A DNA stretch of 64,000 nt from Heyndrickxia sporothermodurans (GTDB lineage: Bacteria; Bacillota; Bacilli; Bacillales; Bacillaceae_C). The position numbers and the translations under genes were made by a program. Within the stretch, counting starts at the first letter, position 1. Every line of letters begins with the position of its first letter. The notes below the pieces were generated by a model. That model ran no database searches, was not told the origin of the DNA, and saw nothing but the letters and a program-made list of their open reading frames with translations. Location of the stretch: the NCBI RefSeq assembly GCF_016785185.1, contig NZ_JAEKDY010000003.1. One strand, 5' to 3'. This document shows, piece after piece, positions 37,037 to 45,819 of the stretch.

Positions 37037-38557
37037 GTGAATACAGAAAACCACTTTTTACTTTTTGGCCAAAAATTAAAAGATAATAGTGAACTGTTAA
37101 CAGAAAAACTCTTCCAAAAGGATATTCCTGACCCTTCTTATCAATATAGTGATATTCATTCTACTTTTTTCAGCTGTCTAGGAAATTCTCTCAATGACGA
37201 TGAACATGCTGCATTTGAAAGAATTGTTCAATGGTCGCAGTTGTTCTTCAAAAGGGTCGATCAATTTGATATACAAATCCACGCTCCCTTCTTTCTAGGT
37301 AATCAGTACAGATCGGTCATTTTAGATTATATCGAAGAGTATTTATTACAAACGAACATCCACTCGATTATACTTGTACAAATAATAAAAAAAATAGATT
37401 CCTTCATTAATTATGGGGCTTCCTTATTTTCCAATAATCGTAAACAAATGTATGAGCAAGATATGAATAAATTTAATCAAGCAATGATGGATAAAAAAAT
37501 AACGATCGCTGAATTAAAAGCTTTAAAGAAAGCACTAAAAGAAGCAACTATCCTCACCGTTACAGATAAAGATGATATTATTACATACGCTAATACAAAA
37601 TTTTGTAACATAACGAAATATTCACTTGATGAACTGATTGGGAAAAATCATAATCATTTGCTAAACTCCGGATACCATGATGATAATTTTTTCAAAAATA
37701 TCGTTGACCATATAAAGAGTGGAAAAATGTGGAAAGGTGAAATACGAAATAAAGCAAAAGACGGAAGCTTTTATTGGGTGGACTCAACGATTGTCCCTAT
37801 TGTCGATCGGATGGGTAAAACCTATCAACATATTGCCATTCAACATGATATTACTGATCAAAAAGAAACAGAAGAAATGCTTCTTAAAACAGAAAAGCTT
37901 TCAATGGTAGGAGAATTAGCAGCTGGGATTGCTCATGAGATACGCAATCCCCTTACAACGATCAGAGGGTTTGTCCAAATATTAGACCATTTTTCAGAGG
38001 ATAAAAAATATCTATATTCAAAAACGATATTATCTGAAATTGATCGAATCAATTTAATTGTTAGTGAGTTTATGGTATTCGCCAAACCACATGCCGTTTA
38101 TTTTAATGAATGCAATGTAATTGATATATTAAATAATGCTCTTCACCTTCTAGGTGCCGAAGCATCTTTAAAAAATATAGAAATATCTATGAACTTTCAT
38201 CCTACAAATATCTATATTTACGGAGAGAAAAATCAATTAACACAAGTGTTTTTAAACATTATAAAAAATTCGATTGAAGCTATACCTTATGGCGGATTGA
38301 TTACTATTTCGGTAACAATCAAAAACAACCAAGTCCTTACATCTATAAAGGACAATGGCATTGGTATGACAGAAGAACAAGTGAATAAAATTGGTCAACC
38401 ATTTTATACAACGAAAGATGACGGAAACGGACTTGGATTAATGGTAAGTTATAAAATTATCGAAAAACATAAAGGCCGAATAACGATCGACAGTGAGCCA
38501 AACAAAGGAACCGAATTTCTAATCAGCTTCCCTCTTTTTATAAAAAATCGTACTTGA
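37037..38557 (+). CDS. PAS-domain sensor histidine kinase (sporulation-kinase-like)
   Basis: Soluble kinase of 506 residues. An N-terminal helical domain (about 1-160) of unknown type is followed by a PAS domain with PAC end (about 175-285: ILTVTDKDDIITYAN, then GSFYWVDSTIVPI, IQHDITDQKE), a HisKA domain with His300 in GIAHEIRNPLTTIRGF, and an HATPase domain (NIIKNSIEAIP, DNGIGM, GNGLGLMVSYKIIEKHKG). This layout resembles KinA/KinE-type kinases that feed the sporulation phosphorelay. No response regulator gene is adjacent, as usual for such orphan kinases. Start GTG at 37037 with GAGGTGG 7 nt upstream. Confidence 0.85.
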   Translation: MNTENHFLLFGQKLKDNSELLTEKLFQKDIPDPSYQYSDIHSTFFSCLGNSLNDDEHAAFERIVQWSQLFFKRVDQFDIQIHAPFFLGNQYRSVILDYIEEYLLQTNIHSIILVQIIKKIDSFINYGASLFSNNRKQMYEQDMNKFNQAMMDKKITIAELKALKKALKEATILTVTDKDDIITYANTKFCNITKYSLDELIGKNHNHLLNSGYHDDNFFKNIVDHIKSGKMWKGEIRNKAKDGSFYWVDSTIVPIVDRMGKTYQHIAIQHDITDQKETEEMLLKTEKLSMVGELAAGIAHEIRNPLTTIRGFVQILDHFSEDKKYLYSKTILSEIDRINLIVSEFMVFAKPHAVYFNECNVIDILNNALHLLGAEASLKNIEISMNFHPTNIYIYGEKNQLTQVFLNIIKNSIEAIPYGGLITISVTIKNNQVLTSIKDNGIGMTEEQVNKIGQPFYTTKDDGNGLGLMVSYKIIEKHKGRITIDSEPNKGTEFLISFPLFIKNRT

Positions 38558-38633
38558 TTCCGAAACTAAATTCACTTTAACCAATAGGAAATATAGATTA
38601 TACTTAGAACAATAATAATTTAGGAGGTATACG

Positions 38634-38822
38634 ATGGAAAACGAACATACAGAACAAAAAAAGAAAATCAGCCTGCAAGAAGCAATGAAACAACAGCTTC
38701 AAAATAAAAAAAATCAATCAATCCCAGGGAAAGCAAATACGAATACTCTTCCAACAACGAAAAAGATGAAAAGTCAGCAAACGAAAAAAACAAATAATCA
38801 AAGAAGAAGAACGGGAGTATGA
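38634..38822 (+). CDS. Small basic protein upstream of ywbE
   Basis: A 62-residue, very polar, Lys/Gln/Thr/Asn-rich protein (pI clearly basic) without hydrophobic segments and probably disordered. AGGAGG precedes the ATG by 6 nt, and its stop overlaps the ywbE start (ATGA), which supports expression. I do not recognise a family. It may bind nucleic acid or merely couple translation to ywbE. Confidence 0.65.
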   Translation: MENEHTEQKKKISLQEAMKQQLQNKKNQSIPGKANTNTLPTTKKMKSQQTKKTNNQRRRTGV

Positions 38823-39025
38823 CGAACGGACAAAATCGATGTGATATCTTACCTGGTACCCACGTTCGCATTGTTTTAAAAAAAGATCAACGGACCGGAA
38901 ATTTAACCCCGGGAATTGTCAAAGATATTCTCACAAAATCAAGTTTTCATCCGCACGGAATAAAAGTGAGACTTGTAGATGGACAAGTTGGTAGAGTAAA
39001 GGAAATAAAGGCAGGTCCCTATTAA
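38819..39025 (+). CDS. ywbE: YwbE family protein
   Basis: A 68-residue protein matching the YwbE family (GTHVRIVLKKDQRTGNLTPG, VKDILTKSSFHPHGIKVRL, GRVKEI). The whole is one small beta-barrel-like domain; function is not known. It overlaps the small basic protein gene by 4 nt and is followed by a hairpin terminator. Confidence 0.85.
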   Translation: MTNGQNRCDILPGTHVRIVLKKDQRTGNLTPGIVKDILTKSSFHPHGIKVRLVDGQVGRVKEIKAGPY

Positions 39026-39052
39026 TTCAAAATGGTGGACTTGCCTTTTTTG
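39009..39052. terminator. Intrinsic terminator after ywbE
   Basis: AAGGCAGGTCC pairs with GGAC-TTGCCTT, followed by TTTTTTG. It overlaps the ywbE 3' end and would also serve a convergent minus-strand transcript from 39195. Confidence 0.7.
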
Positions 39053-39069
39053 TTTATGTTCCGTCCTTG

Positions 39070-39195
39070 TTATTTTGCATTTAAAATTTCTACAAAACGA
39101 TCCACGAAACATCGCTGCAGTTTATAGCCTTCCCGTAAATAGTACTTTATAATTCCCCTGATTTGTACGAAATAAGGCGAAGGCGAAAATATCAT
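39070..39195 (-). CDS. Candidate small protein, 41 residues
   Basis: An open frame with ATG at 39195, preceded by GGAAAGGTG six bases upstream, ending in TAA at 39070 just before the shared terminator. The product begins MIFSPSPYFVQIRG and ends FVDRFVEILNAK; the middle (IIKYYLREGYKLQRCF) is basic and amphipathic, with one cysteine. It lies in a 210-bp gap between ywbE and the PHA locus, not overlapping another gene. I do not recognise a family. Confidence 0.5.
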   Translation of the reverse strand: MIFSPSPYFVQIRGIIKYYLREGYKLQRCFVDRFVEILNAK

Positions 39196-39274
39196 TTTTC
39201 ACACCTTTCCCTATCAAATATCTATAATAAATAGAAATCAATTTCTTTATGTTTCCTAGAAAGGATGGGTGTAT

Positions 39275-40048
39275 TTGAATATTACCGAAATTTTTGATCT
39301 TACGAATAAAACAGCCATTATCACAGGTGGCAGCAGTGGACTAGGCTCACAAATGGCACTTGCTCTTGCAGAAGCCGGTGCGAATATTGTCATTTGTTCG
39401 CGTAATATCCAGGCATGCCAAGAAATGAGCGATTTATTAAATCAACAAGGATATCAATCAATCGCTTTACAATGTGATATAACCAACCAAAAGGATATTG
39501 AAAATGTCATCACACAAACGATGGGGAAATTTGGAACAATCGATATTTTAATTAATAATAGCGGAACATCCTGGATCGCACCTGTACTTGATTTACCAGC
39601 TGATAAATGGGACAAAGTCATGAATGTAAATCTAAAGGGAATGTTCTTTTTTTCGCAAGCAGTTGCAAAGGTCATGAAAGATCAAGGTGGCGGAAAAATT
39701 ATTAATATATCTTCTGTTACCGGTCTCTATGGAACCGATCCAGCTTTTCTTGATTCCGTAGCTTACAATACGAGCAAAGGTGCTGTCGTTTCCTTAACGA
39801 AAGACTTAGCCGTTAAACTAGCTCAATATAATATTCAAGTAAACGCGATTGCTCCCGGTTTTTTCCCTACTAAAATAACAAAAGTATTAGACAAAGCTAC
39901 CAACATACTATTAAGTAAAATTCCGGCTAAACGTTTTGGCAATGAAAATGATTTAAAAGGAGCCGCCGTTTTTCTTTCGTCCAAAGCTTCCGATTATATT
40001 ACCGGTCAATTATTGCTAGTGGATGGTGGACTAACAACAAATTTATAG
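39275..40048 (+). CDS. Short-chain dehydrogenase/reductase at the PHA locus
   Basis: SDR of 257 residues with TGGSSGLGSQMA (residues 18-29), the NNSG motif (94-97), Ser147 and catalytic Tyr164-x3-Lys168, and a C-terminal SDYITGQLLLVDGG. It precedes phaR by 15 bp. It may supply the hydroxyacyl-CoA monomer like PhaB, but the sequence resembles sugar/gluconate-type SDRs as much as acetoacetyl-CoA reductase, so the substrate is open. The TTG at 39275 is used because AAAGGATGG is upstream; the GTG at 39269 is too close to it. Confidence 0.8.
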   Translation: MNITEIFDLTNKTAIITGGSSGLGSQMALALAEAGANIVICSRNIQACQEMSDLLNQQGYQSIALQCDITNQKDIENVITQTMGKFGTIDILINNSGTSWIAPVLDLPADKWDKVMNVNLKGMFFFSQAVAKVMKDQGGGKIINISSVTGLYGTDPAFLDSVAYNTSKGAVVSLTKDLAVKLAQYNIQVNAIAPGFFPTKITKVLDKATNILLSKIPAKRFGNENDLKGAAVFLSSKASDYITGQLLLVDGGLTTNL

Positions 40049-40063
40049 AAAGGAGTTACACTC

Positions 40064-40417
40064 ATGGCAAACAAACAATCGTTAGATATTTATCGTCTTT
40101 TAAAAAGGAACGGATTTCTGCTCGAGGCAAAAATTAATCAAGCCATCCAATCACAGCTTAATAACGAAGCGATCATAAGACAATTCGGTGCACATAGTAA
40201 AGTATCCGCTGCAGTTATACGTAAACTACAAAATTCAATAGAAGCAATCTCAATTCCCTTCAATTTTCCTACTAAAACTGACGTAGCCAATGCGACAAAA
40301 ATTACTATCCAAACCGAAGAAAAAGTAGACCTAATCGATGAAAAAGTAAATACAATTTTACAATCATTAGAGGAACTTAAACAATTAGCCTCTGAAGGTG
40401 TAGAACAACATGAATAA
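40064..40417 (+). CDS. phaR: PHA synthase subunit PhaR (class IV)
   Basis: A 117-residue helical protein next to phaC with the PhaR pattern (DIYRLLKRNGFLLEAKINQ, then DVANATKITIQTEEKVDLIDE). In Bacillus-type class IV synthases PhaR and PhaC form the active enzyme. Shorter than the typical PhaR of around 160-200 residues, lacking part of the C-terminus. AGGAGT precedes the ATG; its end overlaps phaC by 8 nt. Confidence 0.82.
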   Translation: MANKQSLDIYRLLKRNGFLLEAKINQAIQSQLNNEAIIRQFGAHSKVSAAVIRKLQNSIEAISIPFNFPTKTDVANATKITIQTEEKVDLIDEKVNTILQSLEELKQLASEGVEQHE

Positions 40418-41453
40418 ATACATCGAAAAAGCTAAAAAAGAAGTTCAAAGATGGTCGGGCTTCAGCAAAACACTAACTAATCCTACCACTTACTCAGGTG
40501 TACCGCGCGAAGCCATTTGGAAAAAAAATAAAGCAACTTTGTGGTACTATGAACCACCTATCAAAAATTATTCGATTCCTATACTTCTTGTTTATTCCAT
40601 AATCAACCAACCAGATATATTAGATTTAGACCCAGAAAACAGTTTAATTCAAGCATTTCTAGATGATGGCTATGAGGTATATTTACTAGACTTTGGAATC
40701 CCTGGTTATGAAGATAGAGAATTAACCCTTAATGATTATGTAACGAAGTACATTGAAAAAGGGGTTGGAAGAGTTTTAACTCACTCTGGGGCGGATGAAA
40801 TTTCAGTGATGGGCTTCTGTCTTGGTGGAACATTGGCTGCGATGCATGCAAGTGTTACTGATCAACCGATTAAAAACTTAATTCTTTCCTTAACGCCAAT
40901 CGATTTTCACGTTTTTCCTAATTTTAATCGGTGGAAAAAACCGTTGACAGAAAAAAATACGAATTTTGACCCAATTTTCGATTCAATCAGTCTTATCCCC
41001 TCACCATTTATAGAAGGTGGCATACGGCTTATCACCACCCCAATCTATTTCTCCCCATACCTATCACTATTAAATCGGGCATATGATGACCAATATACGG
41101 TGAAATGGAGCAGAATGAATGATTGGACCAAAAGCCATATCCCTATTTCAGGTGCGGCGCTTAAACAGTTGTTTAACGATTTTGTACGAGACAATAAATT
41201 AATCAACGGAGGTCTCGTCATCGATGAAAAAGACGCTAATTTATCCAATATAAAGGCCAACCTATTAGTCGTAGGATCACAGTTTGACAAACTAGTTCCT
41301 CCAGAACAAATACGGCCGGTTATGGATTTAGTATCAAGTAAAGACAAAACTTTTCACATGTTAAAGATGGGCCATGCAAGCTTATCAATCGATGGGAAAC
41401 TCCCTCCATACCTAAGCGAATGGCTATCTCTTCGTTCGCATTCAACCGAATAG
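40410..41453 (+). CDS. phaC: Poly(3-hydroxyalkanoate) synthase, class IV
   Basis: Polymerises hydroxyacyl-CoA into storage granules. The 347-residue alpha/beta hydrolase has the lipase-like box GFCLGG with nucleophile Cys137, the Asp in VGSQFDKLVPPEQ and the His in MGHASLSIDGK, completing the triad; the length is that of PhaC which pairs with PhaR. The ATG lies within the end of phaR, so they are coupled. No phaP/phaQ genes are seen upstream; the order SDR-phaR-phaC is shorter than the usual Bacillus cluster. Confidence 0.93.
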   Translation: MNKYIEKAKKEVQRWSGFSKTLTNPTTYSGVPREAIWKKNKATLWYYEPPIKNYSIPILLVYSIINQPDILDLDPENSLIQAFLDDGYEVYLLDFGIPGYEDRELTLNDYVTKYIEKGVGRVLTHSGADEISVMGFCLGGTLAAMHASVTDQPIKNLILSLTPIDFHVFPNFNRWKKPLTEKNTNFDPIFDSISLIPSPFIEGGIRLITTPIYFSPYLSLLNRAYDDQYTVKWSRMNDWTKSHIPISGAALKQLFNDFVRDNKLINGGLVIDEKDANLSNIKANLLVVGSQFDKLVPPEQIRPVMDLVSSKDKTFHMLKMGHASLSIDGKLPPYLSEWLSLRSHSTE

Positions 41454-41475
41454 ATAATTTAAAGGAGGTATTTGC

Positions 41476-41574
41476 ATGATTTACAACCTTGAAGATTTTC
41501 AGCCTCTTAAAAACCATTGCGAGCTGATTGGCTACTTAGGCTTCGCCGGGCTTATCTTCAATATATTTTGTTAA
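41476..41574 (+). CDS. Candidate small hydrophobic protein behind phaC, 32 residues
   Basis: ATG at 41476 has a full AAAGGAGG ribosome site 7 nt upstream. The frame reads MIYNLEDFQPLKNH, then a hydrophobic C-terminal half (LIGYLGFAGLIFNIFC) and stops at TAA, right before a terminator. Position 22 bp after phaC and the perfect ribosome site argue that it is translated as the last gene of the PHA operon. It could associate with membrane or the granule surface; function is unknown. Confidence 0.6.
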   Translation: MIYNLEDFQPLKNHCELIGYLGFAGLIFNIFC

Positions 41575-41577
41575 GAA

Positions 41578-41614
41578 GGAAGGATGTTAGGTAAACCTAG
41601 CATCCTCTTTTATT
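41578..41614 (+). terminator. Intrinsic terminator of the PHA operon
   Basis: AGGATG-TTAGGT pairs with ACCTA-CATCCT, followed by a T-rich tract (CTTTTATTT). Confidence 0.8.
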
Positions 41615-41793
41615 TGACTTTGTTAATGCTAAGTGATGATTGGAGCGAAAAATCAACTTTCTATTTAACAGAGATATTAAAAAGACCATTAAATTCTTGT
41701 AGATAGGAAGCGAAAAGTAAGTTAAAATAGATACGATTATATGTTTTTGAATTAAGGAAAATTAAAAGTTTTATGATAGGAGAATTCTAGCTT

Positions 41794-42393
41794 ATGTCTT
41801 TTTCGGATATTAACATTGATGTTTTTCGATCAATAAATAATGTAGGTAAAGAAGTACCTGCTACCGAACCGGTTGCGGTTTTTGTAGCTGAATACATGTT
41901 ATATTTTTTAATTTTGGCCCTTCTTGTTCATTGGTTTACGAGAAGACAGAGGAATCGAATGATGGTGATCCAAGCGGTTATTGCCACTGTGATAGCCGAG
42001 GTTCTTGGAAAAATTGCCGGTAAACTTTATTCTCACCATCAACCGTTTGCTGAACTGCCACACGTGAATAAATTAGTCGAACATGCTATTGATAATTCAT
42101 TCCCGAGTGATCACTCAATTATCTTCTTTTCTATCTGTTTCTCTTTTTTTCTCGTACGAAAAAAGGAATGGTGGCTGTGGATTGTTCTTGCCATTCTTGT
42201 AGCTATTTCACGTGTGATGGTCGGTGTTCACTATCCTGTTGACGTTGCTACCGGAGCACTTTTGGGCATTATTTCTGCATTGATCGCCTACTGGATCGTT
42301 CCAAAACTCGGTTTCATTAAGCAGTTGCTTGGGATGTATGAAAAAATAGAAAATCGAGTTCTTCCTACGAAAAATAAAACAGAGAATTTTTGA
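41794..42393 (+). CDS. bcrC: Undecaprenyl-diphosphatase, BcrC/PAP2 type
   Basis: Membrane phosphatase of 199 residues that recycles undecaprenyl pyrophosphate and gives bacitracin tolerance in Bacillus. Five to six membrane segments; PAP2 motifs are KLYSHHQPF (variant of the first), NSFPSDHS (second, with catalytic His) and SRVMVGVHYPVDVATG (third). AGGAG lies about 11 nt upstream of the ATG. It is monocistronic, with its own terminator. Confidence 0.88.
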   Translation: MSFSDINIDVFRSINNVGKEVPATEPVAVFVAEYMLYFLILALLVHWFTRRQRNRMMVIQAVIATVIAEVLGKIAGKLYSHHQPFAELPHVNKLVEHAIDNSFPSDHSIIFFSICFSFFLVRKKEWWLWIVLAILVAISRVMVGVHYPVDVATGALLGIISALIAYWIVPKLGFIKQLLGMYEKIENRVLPTKNKTENF

Positions 42394-42406
42394 TTATACT
42401 TATAAA

Positions 42407-42443
42407 GAAAAAAGATGACGAAACGTTTCGCCATCTTTTTTCT
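42407..42443. terminator. Bidirectional intrinsic terminator after bcrC
   Basis: AAAAAAGATG-CGAAACG pairs with CGTTTCG-CATCTTTTTT; symmetric A and T tracts suit both converging genes. Confidence 0.82.
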
Positions 42444-43964
42444 TTATTTATTCAAAATTCCATGCTTTTGTAAATATTGCTTCGCAACTATTTTTGCTGA
42501 CTGTCCATCGACATTTACTAAATAATTCATTTCCTGCATCTCATCCTCGGTAATCTTCCCTGCTAGCTTATTTAAAATCTCTTTCAACTCCGGATATTTT
42601 TTCAATGTTTCCTTCCTTAATAATGGGGCTCCTTGATAAGGTGGAAAAAGATGTTGATCGTCCTGTAAAATTTTCATATTATATTGTTTTAATTCGCTAT
42701 CTGTCGAATAAGCATCCAATAATTGAATATCCCCTTGCTTTAGCGCGTTATAGCGTAATTTAGGCTCCATCGTTTGCATATGAGGAAATTCTATTCCGTA
42801 TTTCTTAATGATTCCTTTGTATCCATCTTCCCGATCGGAGAATTCCAGGGTGAAACCTACTTTTACACGGTCTTGGACCTTTTTTAAGTCTGAGATTGTT
42901 TGTAAGTTATTGTTTTTTGCGTAGTCATTTGGAACTGCAAGTGCATACGTATTACTATACTTCATTGGCTTTAACATGATCATTTTATATTTTGCAAGCA
43001 TCCCTTTTTCAGCTTGCTTATAGACAGCTGCCGCATCCGTACTTACAGCCTCTTCTTTTAAGAATGTAGAAATGGCTGTTCCCGTAAATTCAGGATAAAT
43101 ATCGATATTACCTGATTTTAATGCGTTAAAAACCATCGATGTTTTTCCCAATCCTGGTTTTAATTCCACGGTTAGATCGGTATCTTTCTCAATCAACAGT
43201 TTATACATATTGATTAGTATCTCAGGCTCCGCTCCTAGTTTTCCGGCAATGACAAGCTTCTCCCCTTTATTTCCTCCTAATTGCGGGATAATGATAATGA
43301 GAAGCACAGCTACTATAGCAATGCTGCCTATTTGCAACGTTCGCTTGAATGGATAGTGTTCAATCATACGTAAGACGACATCAAAAATAATCGCGAGTAA
43401 CGCAGCAGGAATAGCACCTAAAATAATGAGATAATGGTCATTACGGTCAATACCTAGAAGGATAATATCTCCTAATCCACCTGCGCCAATCAATGCTGCA
43501 AGTGTAGCAGTTCCGACGATCAGAACCGTAGCCGTACGAATCCCCGCCATTATAACAGGAAATGCTAGGGGTAGCTCTACCTTTATTAATCGTTTTCTGT
43601 TATTCATTCCCATCGCATGTGCTGCCTCAATTAATGAGGCATCTACTTCTTTAATTCCTGTATACGTATTTCGCAATATCGGTAATAACGCATATACGAC
43701 AAGGGCAATAATTGCTGGTATTGTCCCAATACCAACTAACGGTATTAATAAGCCTAATAATGCCAAGGAAGGGATCGTTTGAAAGATCGCCGCAATTCCC
43801 ATGACCGCTTCCGCAATTTTTCTATGCTTCGTAATGTAAATCCCTACGGGTATTCCAATCAAGATCGCAATCAGGAGTGCAATAAACGAAATTTGCAGAT
43901 GTTCCAAAAAGGCCTGGAATAGTTGTCCTTTTCGCTGCTCAAATACTTGTATAAACTGCTCCAT
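42444..43964 (-). CDS. ABC transporter permease fused to substrate-binding domain (OpuC/EgtU type)
   Basis: A 506-residue fusion. Residues about 20-215 form the permease with the EAA-like loop EAAHAMGMNNRKRLIKVELP; a further membrane helix (about 215-230) leads to an extracytoplasmic binding domain (235-506, GAEPEILINMYKLLIEKDT, PEFTGTAISTFLKEE, DAYSTDSELK). This type imports quaternary amines such as glycine betaine or carnitine; the same architecture and length are found in EgtU, the ergothioneine/trimethyl-amine transporter of pneumococcus. Which ligand cannot be told by eye. It follows the ATPase gene by 3 bp, and its ribosome site is inside that gene. Confidence 0.85.
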   Translation of the reverse strand: MEQFIQVFEQRKGQLFQAFLEHLQISFIALLIAILIGIPVGIYITKHRKIAEAVMGIAAIFQTIPSLALLGLLIPLVGIGTIPAIIALVVYALLPILRNTYTGIKEVDASLIEAAHAMGMNNRKRLIKVELPLAFPVIMAGIRTATVLIVGTATLAALIGAGGLGDIILLGIDRNDHYLIILGAIPAALLAIIFDVVLRMIEHYPFKRTLQIGSIAIVAVLLIIIIPQLGGNKGEKLVIAGKLGAEPEILINMYKLLIEKDTDLTVELKPGLGKTSMVFNALKSGNIDIYPEFTGTAISTFLKEEAVSTDAAAVYKQAEKGMLAKYKMIMLKPMKYSNTYALAVPNDYAKNNNLQTISDLKKVQDRVKVGFTLEFSDREDGYKGIIKKYGIEFPHMQTMEPKLRYNALKQGDIQLLDAYSTDSELKQYNMKILQDDQHLFPPYQGAPLLRKETLKKYPELKEILNKLAGKITEDEMQEMNYLVNVDGQSAKIVAKQYLQKHGILNK

Positions 43965-43967
43965 TCA

Positions 43968-44927
43968 TTATGCCCTCCCTTCTTCTAGGCTGGCTAAATA
44001 TTGGATAACAGTATGGCTTGTGACGGTGCCGATTATTTTATTATCGTGTTCAACAGCGATTTCACCATCACGCGCTAAAATGGATAAAAGTGCCGAAAGT
44101 TTTTCCTGTGTCGAAATGGTTTTCAACGAATAAGACGGAGTTGGGTTAGGAATGATCCACTGAAGCAACCTTTCAACGAGCTCATCTTCCCATTCAGATG
44201 TATCATTTTCCGTTTTTAAAAAATGTTGAACAAATTCATTTGCCGGATGATTGATGATTTGTTCAGGTGTATCAATTTGAACAACCGTGCCGTCTTTCAT
44301 GAGGCATATTCTATCTCCAAGTTTTAATGCTTCATGGATGTCATGGGTAACGAAAATGATTGTTTTATGTATTTGTTTTTTCATCGTTAATAAATCATCT
44401 TGCAGTTGTTGGCGGCTAATCGGATCTAATGCGCTGAAAGGTTCATCCATTAAAATAATATCCGGATCGGCTGCTAGTGCTCGAATAACACCGACTCGTT
44501 GTTGTTGCCCACCTGAAAGCTCGTCCGGTTTACGTTCGCGGAATTTCTTTGGGTCTAAGCCGACCATCGTTAATAATTCATCAATCCGTTTGTTAATATC
44601 GGATTTTCTCCATTTTTTCAGCTCCGGCACTGTTGCGATATTTTCTGCAATCGTCATATGTGGAAAGAGGGCAATTTGTTGGAGAACATAGCCAATATTC
44701 CAGCGTAAGGAATGGATGTCATACTCACTTACATTTTTCTCTTGGATATAAATATTTCCTTGTGATAACTCAATTAATCGATTTATCATTTTCAATGTCG
44801 TCGTTTTTCCACAACCACTTGGACCAATTAGGACAAAAAACTCACCCTTATTGATCGTGAAATGCAAATCGTCGACAGCTTTCGTTCCATCAGGGTACTC
44901 CTTTGATACGTGTTCAAATCGAATCAT
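43968..44927 (-). CDS. ABC transporter ATP-binding protein (OpuCA/EgtV type)
   Basis: A 319-residue ATPase: Walker A GPSGCGKTT, Q-loop, signature LSGGQQQRVG, Walker B IILMDEPFSALD, H-loop FVTHD. The C-terminal 70 residues form at most one CBS-like domain (STQEKLSALLSILARDGEIAVEHDNK), shorter than the double CBS of OpuCA. AAGGAG precedes the ATG. It energises the fused permease encoded immediately downstream; the two genes make a complete importer. Confidence 0.9.
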   Translation of the reverse strand: MIRFEHVSKEYPDGTKAVDDLHFTINKGEFFVLIGPSGCGKTTTLKMINRLIELSQGNIYIQEKNVSEYDIHSLRWNIGYVLQQIALFPHMTIAENIATVPELKKWRKSDINKRIDELLTMVGLDPKKFRERKPDELSGGQQQRVGVIRALAADPDIILMDEPFSALDPISRQQLQDDLLTMKKQIHKTIIFVTHDIHEALKLGDRICLMKDGTVVQIDTPEQIINHPANEFVQHFLKTENDTSEWEDELVERLLQWIIPNPTPSYSLKTISTQEKLSALLSILARDGEIAVEHDNKIIGTVTSHTVIQYLASLEEGRA

Positions 44928-44966
44928 TTTTATCTCCTTTATAATGCTATTAAGTTCAATTGTAAG

Positions 44967-45003
44967 AAAAAGCTGTTTACTTATTCTGTAAACAGCTTTT
45001 TTA
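44967..45003 (-). terminator. Intrinsic terminator after the phosphoesterase gene
   Basis: AAAAAGCTGTTTAC pairs with GTAAACAGCTTTTTT, 8 nt beyond the stop at 45011. Confidence 0.82.
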
Positions 45004-45010
45004 ATTCATG

Positions 45011-45739
45011 CTAGCAGGATGCTACGTTTGCCTTAACAAAATACTGCTCAAACATACCGTCTTTTATTTCTAAACAATTTAATTGATGTCCATATGCACA
45101 GGCCCCATCAATTCCTATTTTCTTATTACCGTAATATACATCTGCCTTTTCATGCAAGTAAATTGCTGGTGTATGACCATGAATAATTGTCCGGGAAAAT
45201 GAATGATTTACTTGAAGAAACGGATCTCGTATCCATATGAATTCGTGATTACTCGTTTTTTTCCAATCATCATGTTCCGGATTGATTCCCGCATGAACAA
45301 AAATGAAATCATCTGTTTCATAAAAATACGGGAGATTCTCGATGAAGGAAACAACTTCTTTATGCGTTTCTCCGATTTGCCGCGCCCATTCCTGATAGGT
45401 TGAGTCCTCTTCCTGATCACTGCAGCTCTCCCCCAAGAAAGATTGAATGGTTGCTAAAGCTCCATTTCGAAAATATCTTTCCTTCTCACCAATTGGATCC
45501 GCTAACCAATTACAAAACATTTGATCATGATTACCCTTTATTGCTACAGCCCTATGCTTCTCTACTAATTCCTTCACGAAATAAATGACTTCTTTGCTAT
45601 TTTTCCCACGATCCATGTAATCGCCTAAAAGTATCAATTGATCTTCACTAGAATCGTATTTTACTAGTGACAATAATTCTTTAAACTCATGAAAGCAACC
45701 ATGAATGTCACTTATGACAAGCATTCTATTTTTATTCAT
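45011..45739 (-). CDS. Metallophosphoesterase, PrpE/ApaH-like
   Basis: A 242-residue calcineurin-fold phosphatase with all classical motifs: SDIHGCF (residues 9-15), GDYMDRGKNS (about 41), GNHDQMF (about 69), VHAGIN and HGHTP. It resembles bacterial Ser/Thr protein phosphatase/diadenosine tetraphosphatase proteins; substrate unassigned. GGGG lies 6 nt before the ATG at 45739. It stands alone between a transporter and a family C repeat. Confidence 0.88.
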   Translation of the reverse strand: MNKNRMLVISDIHGCFHEFKELLSLVKYDSSEDQLILLGDYMDRGKNSKEVIYFVKELVEKHRAVAIKGNHDQMFCNWLADPIGEKERYFRNGALATIQSFLGESCSDQEEDSTYQEWARQIGETHKEVVSFIENLPYFYETDDFIFVHAGINPEHDDWKKTSNHEFIWIRDPFLQVNHSFSRTIIHGHTPAIYLHEKADVYYGNKKIGIDGACAYGHQLNCLEIKDGMFEQYFVKANVASC

Positions 45740-45819
45740 ACAATACCCCTTTTCTTCTCTAAATAGTACAACTTTTCACATTTATTTTCTATTATCTTGT
45801 TGTTATTTTGGTATAAACA

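Noticed and set aside
44287..44691. 134-residue open frame antisense to the ABC ATPase
   Set aside because: Mirrors the conserved ATPase domain; cysteine/serine-rich, no start signals.
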